Shown here in pieces: positions 1-8,213 of a DNA stretch of 39,515 bases. The stretch is from positions 1 through 39,515 of the forward strand of contig CAUJFU010000340.1 in the NCBI GenBank assembly GCA_963169055.1, written 5' to 3'. The position numbers and the translations under genes are program-made. This DNA is from Myxococcota bacterium. GTDB taxonomy: Bacteria > Myxococcota_C > UBA6777. How positions within the stretch are numbered: the stretch's first letter is position 1; each line of letters starts with the position of its first letter. The notes beneath the pieces were generated by a model, which saw nothing but the letters and a program-made list of their open reading frames with translations, ran no database searches and had not been told where the DNA came from.

Positions 1-2
1 GC

Positions 3-443
3 GCCCAAGGCCATTGGGGCGCGATCTTTGACGCCCAAGCCAACGCCACCTTCCAAAAGCTCGAATGGGTAGGGGAACGCCCTGAAGGAACGGAGGTTCA
101 TGCACGCGTGCGGACTGCACTCAGCCAAAGCGCGCTCAAACAAGCCAAGTGGTCGGATTATGCCCGCTCAGGCGAAGCCCTCAAACAAGCCGAAGGCCAG
201 TTTATCGAGATCGAGTTCCGCTTACAGACGCTTGACGCCCGAATCTCTCCCACCATCCAAAAAGCCATCCTACATTTTACAGGCGGCATCGGCTCCACCA
301 CCAAAGGTCACGGCTACGGCCCCGAAGGCGAACAAAAACGCATCGCCCCGAGCTGCTCTTGTTCGACCTCTCCTCCCCCTGCGACTTGGTTCTTGTTGTT
401 GTTTGGAGTGGTGCTCTTGGGCCTTCGCAAACGACGCCTATAA
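3..443 (+). CDS. C-terminal part of a MYXO-CTERM-like surface protein (5' end outside window)
   Basis: The frame is open from the window edge to a TAA at 441-443, giving about 146 residues. The body reads like the beta-rich repeat found near the end of many myxobacterial secreted proteins (pattern [19 protein letters not shown], then a stretch ending [11 protein letters not shown]). The end has a small Cys cluster (SCSCS), Pro residues, a hydrophobic segment ([13 protein letters not shown]) and a basic terminus RKRRL. That order, Cys then membrane segment then Arg cluster, matches the MYXO-CTERM sorting tail handled by rhombosortase-like or myxosortase enzymes, so the protein is probably exported and anchored or released at the cell surface. 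The N-terminal function cannot be seen. The next gene begins 95 bases downstream on the same strand. Confidence 0.7.
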   Translation, partial: AQGHWGAIFDAQANATFQKLEWVGERPEGTEVHARVRTALSQSALKQAKWSDYARSGEALKQAEGQFIEIEFRLQTLDARISPTIQKAILHFTGGIGSTTKGHGYGPEGEQKRIAPSCSCSTSPPPATWFLLLFGVVLLGLRKRRL

Positions 444-538
444 CCGCACATTCGGTCAAGCCACCCCGTCTATTTCTGTTTTTTCTCCCTTTGAAACGAC
501 CACCCACCCCTTTCGGCTTTGCTTATCGGAGAAGACTC

Positions 539-2572
539 GTGCAACGCAACATCGTACGATGGTCAAGATATCTTCTTTTCTTTTGTTTGTTTTTTTCTTG
601 GCAAGGCTGCGGAAAAGAGGTCTCCCCTCCGCCCGATCAAGAGGCCCACGAACAAACCAGCGACGCCGCCCCCAAAGAACCCACAAACGAAGAGGATCCC
701 GAAACCTTCTGCCGCTCGCACCTCTCTTGTGAACACGCTATTTGCGAAAACTATTCTTGCGGAGAAGGTTGCGTCTGTTCGCAGCGCAAAGCCAAAGAAA
801 CCCGTTGCGACGACAGCCTCGACAACGACGGCGACGGATTGGCCGACTGCGACGACCCCGATTGCAAGGGCCAATCTTGCGGTATCGGCTGCTTCTGTGG
901 AGCACTCGCACAGCCCGAGATCCAATGCAGCGACGGCATCGACAACGACAAAGACGGCAAGATCGACTGTGCGGACCCTGACTGCGAAGGAAGCCCATGC
1001 GGGGATGGTTGTGTGTGTCGTGACGGCAAAAAAAGCGAGTTGATCTGTGATGATGGCGTGGACAACGATGGCAACGGCAAAACCGATTGCGCAGATCCGA
1101 GCTGTGAAGGAAAGTCTTGTGGTTTTGGTTGTTTGTGCGTAGGAGGCCAAAAGACCGAACTCTTTTGTGCGGATGGTCTGGACAATAACAAAGACGGCAA
1201 GATCGACTGCGCGGACCCGAATTGTAACGGACAAGGATGCGGCTATGGCTGCCGCTGTGGCGAAGGTTCGAGGCAAGAATTCATTTGTTCCGATGGGATT
1301 GACAACGACGGCGACGGCAAGATCGATTGTGCGGACCCCGACTGCAACGGACAAAGTTGCGGAAATGGCTGCTTTTGTGCGGAGGGACAAAAACGGGAAA
1401 GCACCTGCCACGACAAAACAGACAACGACGGCGACGGCAAGATCGACTGCGCAGACCCCGATTGCTACCAACAATCCTGTGGGCTTGGATGCGTGTGCAA
1501 TCAAGACCGTGGGCAAGAGATCGCTTGTTTCGATGGAATCGACAACGATGGCGACGGCAAGATCGATTGTGCCGATCCTGACTGCAACGGAGCCGGTTGC
1601 GGCTATGGATGCACATGCGTTGAACAAAAGAAACGAGAAACCGCTTGCAACGATGGCGTGGACAACGATGGCAACGGCAAGATCGATTGTGCCGATCCCG
1701 CCTGTGATCAACAGTCCTGCGGACCGGGCTGTGTCTGTGTGGACGGAAAAGCGCGAGAGTTGTATTGCACAGACAACCTCGACAACAACAAAGACGGCAA
1801 GATCGATTGCGCCGACCCTTCCTGCGATCAACAGTCTTGTGGGACAGGCTGCATCTGCGCTGGTGGAAAAAAACAAGAGATCAACTGCGGCGATAGCCTC
1901 GACAACAACGGAGATGGAAAGACCGACTGCGCCGACCCCAACTGCAACGGCTTCTCATGCGGATTTGGTTGCGTCTGCTCCGTAGGAACCAAGATCGAAA
2001 ACGTCTGCAACGACGGTACAGACAACGACGGCGACGGGAAAATCGACTGCGATGATCCCGACTGTAACGGTCTTTCATGCGCATCGGGTTGCGTTTGCTC
2101 GATGGGCAAAAAAGTAGAGAATCTCTGCTATGACGGCATCGACAACGACGGCGACGGAAAGGTCGATTGTGCGGACCCCGACTGCAACCAACTCTCGTGC
2201 GGAACGGGTTGTTTTTGCGCGGAGGGACAAAAACGCGAGGCTTCTTGCTATGACGGCATCGACAACGACGGCGACGGCAAGATCGACTGTGCAGACCCTG
2301 ACTGCAACGGCCAAAGCTGCGGGCGCTTTTGTGCTTGCTCTGGTGGAAAAGCCCAAGAACTGTTTTGTGCAGACGGAATCGACAACGACGGCGACGGCAA
2401 AACCGACTGCGAAGACTCCGATTGTGATGGCGCAGGATGTGGATTAAACTGCATCTGCCAAGGGGGAAAAGCCGTAGAAACCGCATGCAACGACAAGATC
2501 GATAACAACGGCGACGGCAAAACCGACTGCGACGATCCTGACTGCAAGGGGAAACAAGGCTGCCCCCCCTAG
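539..2572 (+). CDS. MopE-type Cys/Asp-repeat lipoprotein
   Basis: About 677 residues. I start it at GTG 539 because GGAG lies 7 bases upstream and the resulting N-terminus is a basic then hydrophobic signal ([19 protein letters not shown]) ending WQGC, a plausible if atypical lipobox. An acidic, Pro-rich linker follows. From about residue 87 to the end there are 15 repeats of 40 residues (last one shorter) with the pattern CxDGxDNDGDGKxDCxDPDC, then CGxGCxC. DNDGDGK resembles EF-hand-like or type 3 thrombospondin calcium loops, and the CxDGxDND core matches the MopE putative metal-binding motif family. Expected role: extracellular, disulfide-rich, calcium- or metal-binding surface protein. 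The repeats hold about eight Cys each, so folding probably needs periplasmic disulfide formation. Ligand unknown. Confidence 0.85.
   Translation: MQRNIVRWSRYLLFFCLFFSWQGCGKEVSPPPDQEAHEQTSDAAPKEPTNEEDPETFCRSHLSCEHAICENYSCGEGCVCSQRKAKETRCDDSLDNDGDGLADCDDPDCKGQSCGIGCFCGALAQPEIQCSDGIDNDKDGKIDCADPDCEGSPCGDGCVCRDGKKSELICDDGVDNDGNGKTDCADPSCEGKSCGFGCLCVGGQKTELFCADGLDNNKDGKIDCADPNCNGQGCGYGCRCGEGSRQEFICSDGIDNDGDGKIDCADPDCNGQSCGNGCFCAEGQKRESTCHDKTDNDGDGKIDCADPDCYQQSCGLGCVCNQDRGQEIACFDGIDNDGDGKIDCADPDCNGAGCGYGCTCVEQKKRETACNDGVDNDGNGKIDCADPACDQQSCGPGCVCVDGKARELYCTDNLDNNKDGKIDCADPSCDQQSCGTGCICAGGKKQEINCGDSLDNNGDGKTDCADPNCNGFSCGFGCVCSVGTKIENVCNDGTDNDGDGKIDCDDPDCNGLSCASGCVCSMGKKVENLCYDGIDNDGDGKVDCADPDCNQLSCGTGCFCAEGQKREASCYDGIDNDGDGKIDCADPDCNGQSCGRFCACSGGKAQELFCADGIDNDGDGKTDCEDSDCDGAGCGLNCICQGGKAVETACNDKIDNNGDGKTDCDDPDCKGKQGCPP
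797..2569 (+). repeat. Exact 120-bp coding tandem repeat, 15 copies
   Basis: Repeat units begin at 797 and every 120 bases to 2477, each encoding 40 residues that begin with Glu two or three residues before a Cys. No unit is longer or shorter apart from the truncated last one. The core coding for DNDGDGK is close to identical in DNA in many units while the codons between are more diverged, which suggests expansion by unequal exchange followed by selection on the Asp and Cys positions. Confidence 0.9.
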
Positions 2573-2677
2573 CGCTCGGATCCCCCCCTAACCATCGCTT
2601 GGATGGGTGGTGTTGGTGGCGATGGGTGGCAACGCCCCCTAATCAAGCGCTCGGCTCCCCCTCCAACCATCGGTCGA
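2571..2677. repeat. Partial duplicate of the 3' end of the glycosyltransferase gene
   Basis: A stretch of about 30 bases starting at 2571 matches a stretch starting at 2646 at 25 of 30 positions. The second copy is the last codons of the minus-strand glycosyltransferase gene; the first lies between the two convergent stop codons. The remaining sequence between them is G/T-rich with no clear hairpin. Confidence 0.6.
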
Positions 2678-4016
2678 GATCCGCAGGCGTGACAGTGAGA
2701 GGGATATCTTCTCGACGCTGTAGGGGCTTCTGATGCGCAGCCACCCATGCGATGCAACGCGAAGCTGCGGCCACTCCGTCAGTTTCGCGCAATCCTTCCA
2801 TCACCTGAAACGCTCGCTCTCGATAACGTGACGTCGTGCGGATCTCTTCGACAGCATGGCGCAATTGCGCTTCGTCGAAACGCTGGATATCGAGCTTTTT
2901 TCCAACCCCCAGATACACCACTCGGCTGCCATTGTCCGCCTGTTCTCCGCCCACAGGCAACACGATCAAAGGCTTGCCTGCCGCAAGGGATTCATTGGTG
3001 CTGTTGTTTCCGCCGTGAGAGATAAACAAGTCGATCTCAGAAAGCAATCGGATCTGCGGAACACTCGGAAAGATCTTGGCATTGGACGGGATGGGGCCTT
3101 TGCTTAAAGCAGGATACGCTCCACCTGCGCTGACGATCACTTGATACGCCTCTTGATCGAGACTGCGCAAGATCTTGCGAAAGACCTCTGGCTTGCGGTT
3201 AAACACAGTCCCAAGGGAGACGTAGATCTTGTAGGCATCTTTTCGCAAAAAGTCGAATGAAACATCCGAAGATTCGCTCCGCTTTCCAATACAAGGCCCC
3301 ACAAAAAAAGTATGCTCACCGAGATCTTGGCGCGGTGCTTCCATCACGGTGGCGCTGGTCACCAAGTTAAGCCAAGGCGAATAAGGACGACGCAAAAATT
3401 CGGCATCGATCGGAGACAGCCCAAACGCCCGTCTGGCCTTGTTAATGCGTGAATCGATCCGCTCCAACAGTCGGGCCTCACGGGTCTCGTAGGCTTTGGC
3501 TTCCGCCCCATTGCTTTCTCCGATGGGAAGGCCGCTTCCAAATGCAGGGATCCCTTCTCCGCGAAACGGCAAGCCGCTGTGGTACACCGTCACGAATGGG
3601 ATCTGCGCGATATCGGCGGCGAGGCTCGATGCAGGAAAACCAAAGTCCGTCACCAAGATATTCGGGCGCTCGCGCTCGATCTGTTTGAGGGCGTGGCGCG
3701 TGTAGTGCTCTAGGCCCGAAGAAAAGATATCCAGCGCATGCTCGATCTCTGCATAGCCCGACTTGAACGGCAAAAACAACGCTTTCCACAACGGCGACCA
3801 TGCTGGCGACAACGCAGAAAAGGCGTGTCCGCTTTGTTCGATCTTTTGGTGGATCGCAAACCCTGTATCCAAGATCTGGATGCCTGTCTTGACGCCCCGT
3901 CCCCCCGGAACCAAGAAGCGTGTCGAATGCCCCTCCGCTTTCATCTGGTTTGCGATGCTCAAAAGAGTATTCAAATGACCGATAGAAGGCTGGTTTAGAA
4001 AGGTGATCTGACTCAT
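2643..4016 (-). CDS. Family 1 (MGT/UGT-type) glycosyltransferase
   Basis: 457 residues, GT-B fold, starting at ATG 4016 with GGGGAG four to five bases upstream (a Met ten codons earlier has no such site). The N-terminus MSQITFLNQPSIGHLNTLL is the acceptor-domain start typical of the macrolide/UDP-glucuronosyl transferase family, with the His of SIGHL at the catalytic-base position. The nucleotide-sugar site is clear: ISHGGNNSTNESLAAGKPL near residue 334, followed by PVGGEQADN. The family transfers a sugar from a UDP- or TDP-donor to a small lipophilic acceptor (sterol, flavonoid, macrolide, carotenoid-type). No partner biosynthesis genes are nearby, so the acceptor is unknown. A promoter lies just upstream (4052-4081), so it is probably transcribed apart from the DUF1501 operon. 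Ends tail to tail with the repeat lipoprotein. Confidence 0.85.
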   Translation of the reverse strand: MSQITFLNQPSIGHLNTLLSIANQMKAEGHSTRFLVPGGRGVKTGIQILDTGFAIHQKIEQSGHAFSALSPAWSPLWKALFLPFKSGYAEIEHALDIFSSGLEHYTRHALKQIERERPNILVTDFGFPASSLAADIAQIPFVTVYHSGLPFRGEGIPAFGSGLPIGESNGAEAKAYETREARLLERIDSRINKARRAFGLSPIDAEFLRRPYSPWLNLVTSATVMEAPRQDLGEHTFFVGPCIGKRSESSDVSFDFLRKDAYKIYVSLGTVFNRKPEVFRKILRSLDQEAYQVIVSAGGAYPALSKGPIPSNAKIFPSVPQIRLLSEIDLFISHGGNNSTNESLAAGKPLIVLPVGGEQADNGSRVVYLGVGKKLDIQRFDEAQLRHAVEEIRTTSRYRERAFQVMEGLRETDGVAAASRCIAWVAAHQKPLQRREDIPLTVTPADLDRWLEGEPSA

Positions 4017-4051
4017 CAAACTCCCCTGTGCCACAACACAAAACAAAAGTC

Positions 4052-4081
4052 TCTATAGCACAGGCGTCACGCGGTTGGCAA
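4052..4081 (-). promoter_or_regulatory. Sigma70-like promoter for the glycosyltransferase
   Basis: On the minus strand TTGCCA (4081-4076), an 18-base spacer, then TATAGA (4057-4052). Transcription would begin near 4045, about 30 bases before the ATG at 4016. Confidence 0.5.
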
Positions 4082-4083
4082 AA

Positions 4084-4177
4084 CCCCCCGCGTTCGCGGC
4101 ACTTCAAGCGACACCCTCGTTTGTTTGAACCCCCCCGCGTTCGCGGCGCTTCAAGCGTCACCTTCGTTTGTTTGAAA
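4084..4177. repeat. Two tandem 47-base units
   Basis: Units 4084-4130 and 4131-4177 differ at only a few positions. Each begins with a run of C, then a short self-complementary CCGCGTTCGCGG, then a T-rich end (TCGTTTGTTTGAA). Non-coding. Confidence 0.85.
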
Positions 4178-4231
4178 AACCCGTGATCTCTTCGCCGATA
4201 GGGGGTCAAGGGGCGACAGTCTATGGCGGGG

Positions 4232-4250
4232 CGTGGGGTGGAACCCCACG
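4232..4250 (-). terminator. 8-bp perfect hairpin after the DUF1501 operon
   Basis: CGTGGGGT, 3-base loop, ACCCCACG. It lies 80 bases past the DUF1501 stop. No T-run follows on the minus strand, so it would be a weak intrinsic terminator or a 3'-end stabiliser. Confidence 0.4.
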
Positions 4251-4328
4251 AAAACCATCGGACGGCGTAAGTCCGATCCAAGTGAAACCAAAAAAACAAA
4301 CCAACGGTGTTACGCAATTCGCAGACGC

Positions 4329-5711
4329 TCAGACTTTGTCCATCAGACACGGAAGGCCCGATACACGGAGATCTTCGGTGCTGAATCCTGCGCCTTCCAT
4401 CAAAGAGGCGAGGATCAAGCGGGGGTTGATCACGGTGCCGCCTGACTTGGTCGGTTGGCCCGAGATCGGATCGACGGCAAGCGCATTCATGCCTTGTTCG
4501 GTGGAGGCCCCCACGACTTTGTTATGGGGGACACCCGCCCCAAGCAATAGAGCGCTGTTAACGAGCCAATGGTCGCGGCCTTCGCGGTTGTTGATCATGG
4601 GCGTGCGGGCAAATTCGCTGAACACCACAACGGTGGTGGTATCGATCAGCTTTTTGGAGGAATCGCGTGGGTGGGGTTCTGATTTGAGATCATCCACAAG
4701 CTGCGCAAGGGCTTTCCAGCCTTGGTACTGGCGTTCGGGTTGATCGGTCTCCCAGTTTTCAAAGTGGGTATCGAGTCCGCTTGCGAGTTCGATCGAGATG
4801 GTTTGCGCCACATCGAACTTGAGAGTTTGAAAAGCCAGTGCGGCTTGGGCTTGGGGCGAAGCCATCGAGGCGATGCCGTAGCGATTTTTGATCGCGACCA
4901 TCTCCGGTTTTGTGGCATCAAGGAAACTAAAGTGATCCATCAATTTTTCTTCGATCAACGTACGAGCATCGGTTTGTGCGCCACGCAACAAAGTCAACAA
5001 GCCGTCGGTGTTCAACGCAACAGGGTCGCAGATCTCGGCTTCTTTGCGGTAGGCTTCAAGCAGCGTGCGCACCTCTGCATCGGGAGCGCGTTCGCCATCA
5101 CGAAGCATGCGCAACAGATCATCGACTGTTGTCACTTTGAGACCACTTGCGTAAGCAGGAAGCCCTTGGTTGTAGCTTTCGACGCGCACCGCAAGGTTGG
5201 GAATCGGGCGCTTTTTGCCTTGTTGGGCGACGATCCGCGTTCCAGCCGAAGAACCGTTGGCCAGCAAGCCACGCGGTGGCAAGCCGGTAATGAAGTAACG
5301 ACGGCCCACTTCGTGCGTGACGGTGTCCATCGAGATGCCGCGCACGATGCAAGTCTGGTCAAAGTGACGGGTCATCGGCTCCATCGCAGGCCCATACAGG
5401 ATCGTTGAGCCTTTGGGTTGAAGCAGTTCGCGCTTGACGGTTGTTCCGTCGGTAAAAGTGGTGCGCAAGCGATAATAGGCGGGTTCGACACGCAGATCGC
5501 GGGCTTTTCCGTCGTCAGTGTCTGAAAAGCCGTATTCACGGGGATCCAAGCTCAAAAGCGTGTCCCACCCTCCGTTGAAATAGCAAAACACAAAGCGACG
5601 ATCCAGATCACTGGCAGCGTGCAGTTTGGGGGCTTTCCACGGGCCAAAGAAAAACGATCCAGCCGCGCCAAGCCCAAGCGATTGAAGGAAAAAGCGACGT
5701 GACAAAAACAT
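4329..5711 (-). CDS. DUF1501 family protein with twin-arginine signal
   Basis: 460 residues. I use ATG 5711, which has AGGAG six bases upstream; a TTG two codons earlier has no room for it. The N-terminus MFLSRRFFLQSLGLGAAG is a Tat signal (SRRFFLQ), so the folded protein is exported. The rest matches the DUF1501 family, an alkaline-phosphatase/sulfatase-superfamily relative common in Planctomycetes and Myxococcota: early FCYFNGGWDTL block, LDTHFENW block, VVVFSEFARTP and GRDHW near the end. DUF1501 proteins are usually encoded next to DUF1549/DUF1588 cytochrome-like proteins, as here. The reaction has not been established to my knowledge. Last gene of the presumed four-gene minus-strand operon, 35 bases after its upstream neighbour. 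Confidence 0.85.
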   Translation of the reverse strand: MFLSRRFFLQSLGLGAAGSFFFGPWKAPKLHAASDLDRRFVFCYFNGGWDTLLSLDPREYGFSDTDDGKARDLRVEPAYYRLRTTFTDGTTVKRELLQPKGSTILYGPAMEPMTRHFDQTCIVRGISMDTVTHEVGRRYFITGLPPRGLLANGSSAGTRIVAQQGKKRPIPNLAVRVESYNQGLPAYASGLKVTTVDDLLRMLRDGERAPDAEVRTLLEAYRKEAEICDPVALNTDGLLTLLRGAQTDARTLIEEKLMDHFSFLDATKPEMVAIKNRYGIASMASPQAQAALAFQTLKFDVAQTISIELASGLDTHFENWETDQPERQYQGWKALAQLVDDLKSEPHPRDSSKKLIDTTTVVVFSEFARTPMINNREGRDHWLVNSALLLGAGVPHNKVVGASTEQGMNALAVDPISGQPTKSGGTVINPRLILASLMEGAGFSTEDLRVSGLPCLMDKV

Positions 5712-5746
5712 AGCCAACTCCTAAAGTCCTGAAGGTCAAGGGCGGA

Positions 5747-6496
5747 TCAATAAGCGAAAAAGTCGGGGGAAGCGACGATGGCGATACAAACGCCCGTCCA
5801 TGCTTTGGTTTCGCTGTTGGTTTTGGTGCGGATGGCATCGTGCAGTTTGCGCAGCTTTTCGATGCCTTTGGTCGAGGTGTTGGGGACAAACACCGCATGA
5901 AACTTGAGCCGCAAAAAGCGTAAGGTTTGGTCGACATCGTCGGGATGACGGATGACGCTGCGCTTCGTCAGATCGGGGTTTTTGAGATCGGCTTCGACCG
6001 CTTTTGAACAAACATAACTCGCCATGTCATCCATAAACTTCATAAACAACGAAGAGGCTTCGCGATTGTTTTCGGTGACTTCGATGTAGTCGGCTTTTCC
6101 GAGCGTCAGAGCGTATTTATCGAACATATTGGCGTTTGCGCTATCCGTCCACGTCAACCCGTTGAACAGTTGAGGAATGGATTTTTTGATCTGCTCGATG
6201 CTCAGGCGGCGCGCATGACGGCCATGATAAGGCGTGATCTGCGCATGGTTTCCGTCTTGAGTGGGCGCACTTTTCCAATGGTCATCAAAGTGTTTGGGTT
6301 CTGTACCACCTGTGGGGGTGGGAAAGGTCTTGTTGCTGCGGGGTTCGGTGGGGGATGGCGTTTTGTTCGGATTGTTTGGATCGTTCGGATTGTTCGGCGA
6401 ATTGGGATTATTTGGGTTATTTGGCGTCGATGGTTGACAAGCAAACAACGTGGTCACAAGCGTCCAAGCCGCAAAAAAGTGAGCAAGATACCGCAT
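5747..6496 (-). CDS. Small lipoprotein of the DUF1501 operon
   Basis: 249 residues from ATG 6496, which has AAGGAGG six bases upstream overlapping the stop of the preceding gene. Signal MRYLAHFFAAWTLVTTLFAC ends in a good lipobox (LFAC). A low-complexity linker of Asn-Pro units (NNPNNPNSPNNPNDP) follows, then a soluble domain beginning RRLSIEQIKKSIPQLF and ending VCIAIVASPDFFAY. The RRLSIEQ start resembles the opening of DUF1587/DUF1592-type proteins of planctomycete-like cytochrome operons and VCIAIVASPDFFAY resembles their ends, but no heme motif is present. Likely an outer- or inner-membrane anchored accessory of the DUF1501/cytochrome set. Function unknown. Confidence 0.75.
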   Translation of the reverse strand: MRYLAHFFAAWTLVTTLFACQPSTPNNPNNPNSPNNPNDPNNPNKTPSPTEPRSNKTFPTPTGGTEPKHFDDHWKSAPTQDGNHAQITPYHGRHARRLSIEQIKKSIPQLFNGLTWTDSANANMFDKYALTLGKADYIEVTENNREASSLFMKFMDDMASYVCSKAVEADLKNPDLTKRSVIRHPDDVDQTLRFLRLKFHAVFVPNTSTKGIEKLRKLHDAIRTKTNSETKAWTGVCIAIVASPDFFAY

Positions 6497-6507
6497 GAGA
6501 GTCCTCC

Positions 6508-8142
6508 TTATTTCGTCAGACGGCCTTGGCGGTATTCTTCGCTGGTGACCAGCGCTTTGACCAAGGTGAGCAAGTTGTAACCGGATTGTTTGAAACGTTC
6601 GGCGTATTGGGAGATGCGCTGTTCTTGTTGGGGTTGGAGTTCCGTTCCCACAAACCATCCCCACATCTTGCGGGTGGTGCAGGCGGCGAACTTGCCGCTT
6701 TGGATGGCTTCGTTGGCGATAAGGCGCGGGCCTTGCTCGATATTTTGCTCAAAGTGTTTGCCGGCGGGATGGGCGTCTGCAAACAAATACGACAACAGCA
6801 TCCCGCGATAACGTTCTTCGTCTGGGTGGTTGGGGGAAATAAAGTAGAGACGGCGGCAATTGGCGTTTCCGCTGGCGCTGGGTTTGGCACAGTTGGGATC
6901 AAACTTGGGATACTTGGAAAGGTCGGTGAGTGGGGAGAAACCAGCTTCTGCAAAACGTCCCCAGTGGGCAGCGGCAGGTTCGACGGCTTGGTGGCAAAAG
7001 TTGCATCCACAACGCTTCATCAGGTTGGGTTCGACGTGGCAGTTGTCGTTGGCAGCGGGAAGTCCGCCGGGGGGAGCTTGAAAGAATTGGCAGAGAAAAG
7101 CGTTGTAAAAGCGGTTGGCGCGTCCACGGTTGGAGCCGAATTTGAGAAGGAATCCGGGGAGGGTCAGAATGCCTGCATGAAGGCCGCTGCGCCGGACTTT
7201 GACCCATGTGTCTTTTTGAGAGTAGGGGAGTTCGGGGATGACGTAGTCGACTTCGGGGGAACCAAAGACGGTGCTGGTTTTGGATTGGTAGCGAAGGAAG
7301 TGAGAGATCGGTCCGTTCACTTCGACTTGGTTTCCGAGCATGATCTCGGTGTAGGGGCGGTTGTTTCGGACGATATCTTCGGTGAATCGGAGCATTTGAT
7401 CGACGAGAGCGGCGTTGACTTCGCGTTCGGAGACACTGCTGTTGAAGCACCAACGCAGATCAGGGCCGCACCCACAAGTGGGGCGAACGTCGGTTTCGCA
7501 ATTGAAGGTACGACCGCCCCAATCGGCTTGCGTGGCATCTTGGGCATCAAGCGCGCAGACTTTGACTTTGATCGTAGGATCCCAATAGGGCGCGACCATG
7601 ACGTAGCCTTCTTGGCCGACTTCCCCAAGGGCGAGGTTGCGTCGGATCTGGATGGCTTTGCAGGATTCGTAGGAACCATCGGCTTTTTTGCAAAGCAGGT
7701 TACCTGAAGTGTCGTATTTGGCGGGTTCGTTGAGGCATTCGGTGCGGTCGGTTCCACGATAATAAAGGCGGCGGGTGGTGCTGGTGGTGCGGTAGATGCT
7801 GCCCGACATAGGATCGAGCCGCCAGTTTTGGTTGGAGATGCGGAGATTTTCAAAGTTGGCCCACAACAGATCGCGATGATAGGCGTGCAACTGCTCCAAT
7901 ATCTCGGGGGATTGGATCATCTTGTCGATCATCTCGTCAGGGACTTGCTTGTCTTTGGAGACTTTTTCTAGCTCTTCATACGAAGGCAAACGACCGCGAA
8001 GATCCAAACTGAGGCGACGAAGGTATTGCAAAGCGATCTGGGGTTCAACCGCCTCACAGACTTGTGCTTGAGAAGAGGCCAAGCCAAACAAGGCCAGTCC
8101 TCCGGCACACAGCAAAGAGAACAAGAGGGTGCGGGTTCTCAT
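6508..8142 (-). CDS. DUF1549/DUF1588-like exported protein with one c-heme motif
   Basis: 544 residues from ATG 8142 (GGAG six bases upstream). A Sec signal is followed by a helical segment LQYLRRLSLDLRGRLPSYEE that is typical of DUF1549-like proteins, in which the usual catalytic function is unknown. Near residue 380 there is CNFCH, a CxxCH c-type heme-binding motif, inside CGCNFCHQAVEP, the arrangement seen in DUF1588. The C-terminus (KMWGWFVGTEL then ALVTSEEYRQ) is also family-like. It probably works in the periplasm with the neighbouring CTNCH lipoprotein and DUF1501 protein in a redox or polymer-degradation role. It starts 71 bases after the upstream gene and ends 11 bases before the next, so co-transcription is likely. 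Extra Cys residues in the middle (CGCGPDLRWC) are unexplained. Confidence 0.8.
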   Translation of the reverse strand: MRTRTLLFSLLCAGGLALFGLASSQAQVCEAVEPQIALQYLRRLSLDLRGRLPSYEELEKVSKDKQVPDEMIDKMIQSPEILEQLHAYHRDLLWANFENLRISNQNWRLDPMSGSIYRTTSTTRRLYYRGTDRTECLNEPAKYDTSGNLLCKKADGSYESCKAIQIRRNLALGEVGQEGYVMVAPYWDPTIKVKVCALDAQDATQADWGGRTFNCETDVRPTCGCGPDLRWCFNSSVSEREVNAALVDQMLRFTEDIVRNNRPYTEIMLGNQVEVNGPISHFLRYQSKTSTVFGSPEVDYVIPELPYSQKDTWVKVRRSGLHAGILTLPGFLLKFGSNRGRANRFYNAFLCQFFQAPPGGLPAANDNCHVEPNLMKRCGCNFCHQAVEPAAAHWGRFAEAGFSPLTDLSKYPKFDPNCAKPSASGNANCRRLYFISPNHPDEERYRGMLLSYLFADAHPAGKHFEQNIEQGPRLIANEAIQSGKFAACTTRKMWGWFVGTELQPQQEQRISQYAERFKQSGYNLLTLVKALVTSEEYRQGRLTK

Positions 8143-8213
8143 CTCTGACTCCAACGCCCAAAGGACGCGAAGATCGTGGGGCGGCACACGGTGTCTTCGC
8201 CAACAAAAGCGAG

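Larger units (their letters stand above)
4017..4328. other. 312-base intergenic region with repeats, hairpin and promoter
   Basis: Between the DUF1501 stop and the glycosyltransferase start I see no credible gene. It holds a promoter-like site, two tandem 47-base units, a strong hairpin, and two 14-base blocks (4183-4196 and 4261-4274) that recur after nadD at 25273-25286 (inverted) and 25346-25359 (same orientation). Confidence 0.7.

Noticed and set aside
563-1876. 437-codon minus-strand frame over the MopE-like repeats
   Set aside because: Repeat-derived, low complexity; shadow of the Cys/Asp repeat gene.
797-2569. 120-base periodicity that could suggest a repeat array or CRISPR
   Set aside because: All units are in frame and code for a strict Cys/Asp protein repeat; there are no unique spacers.
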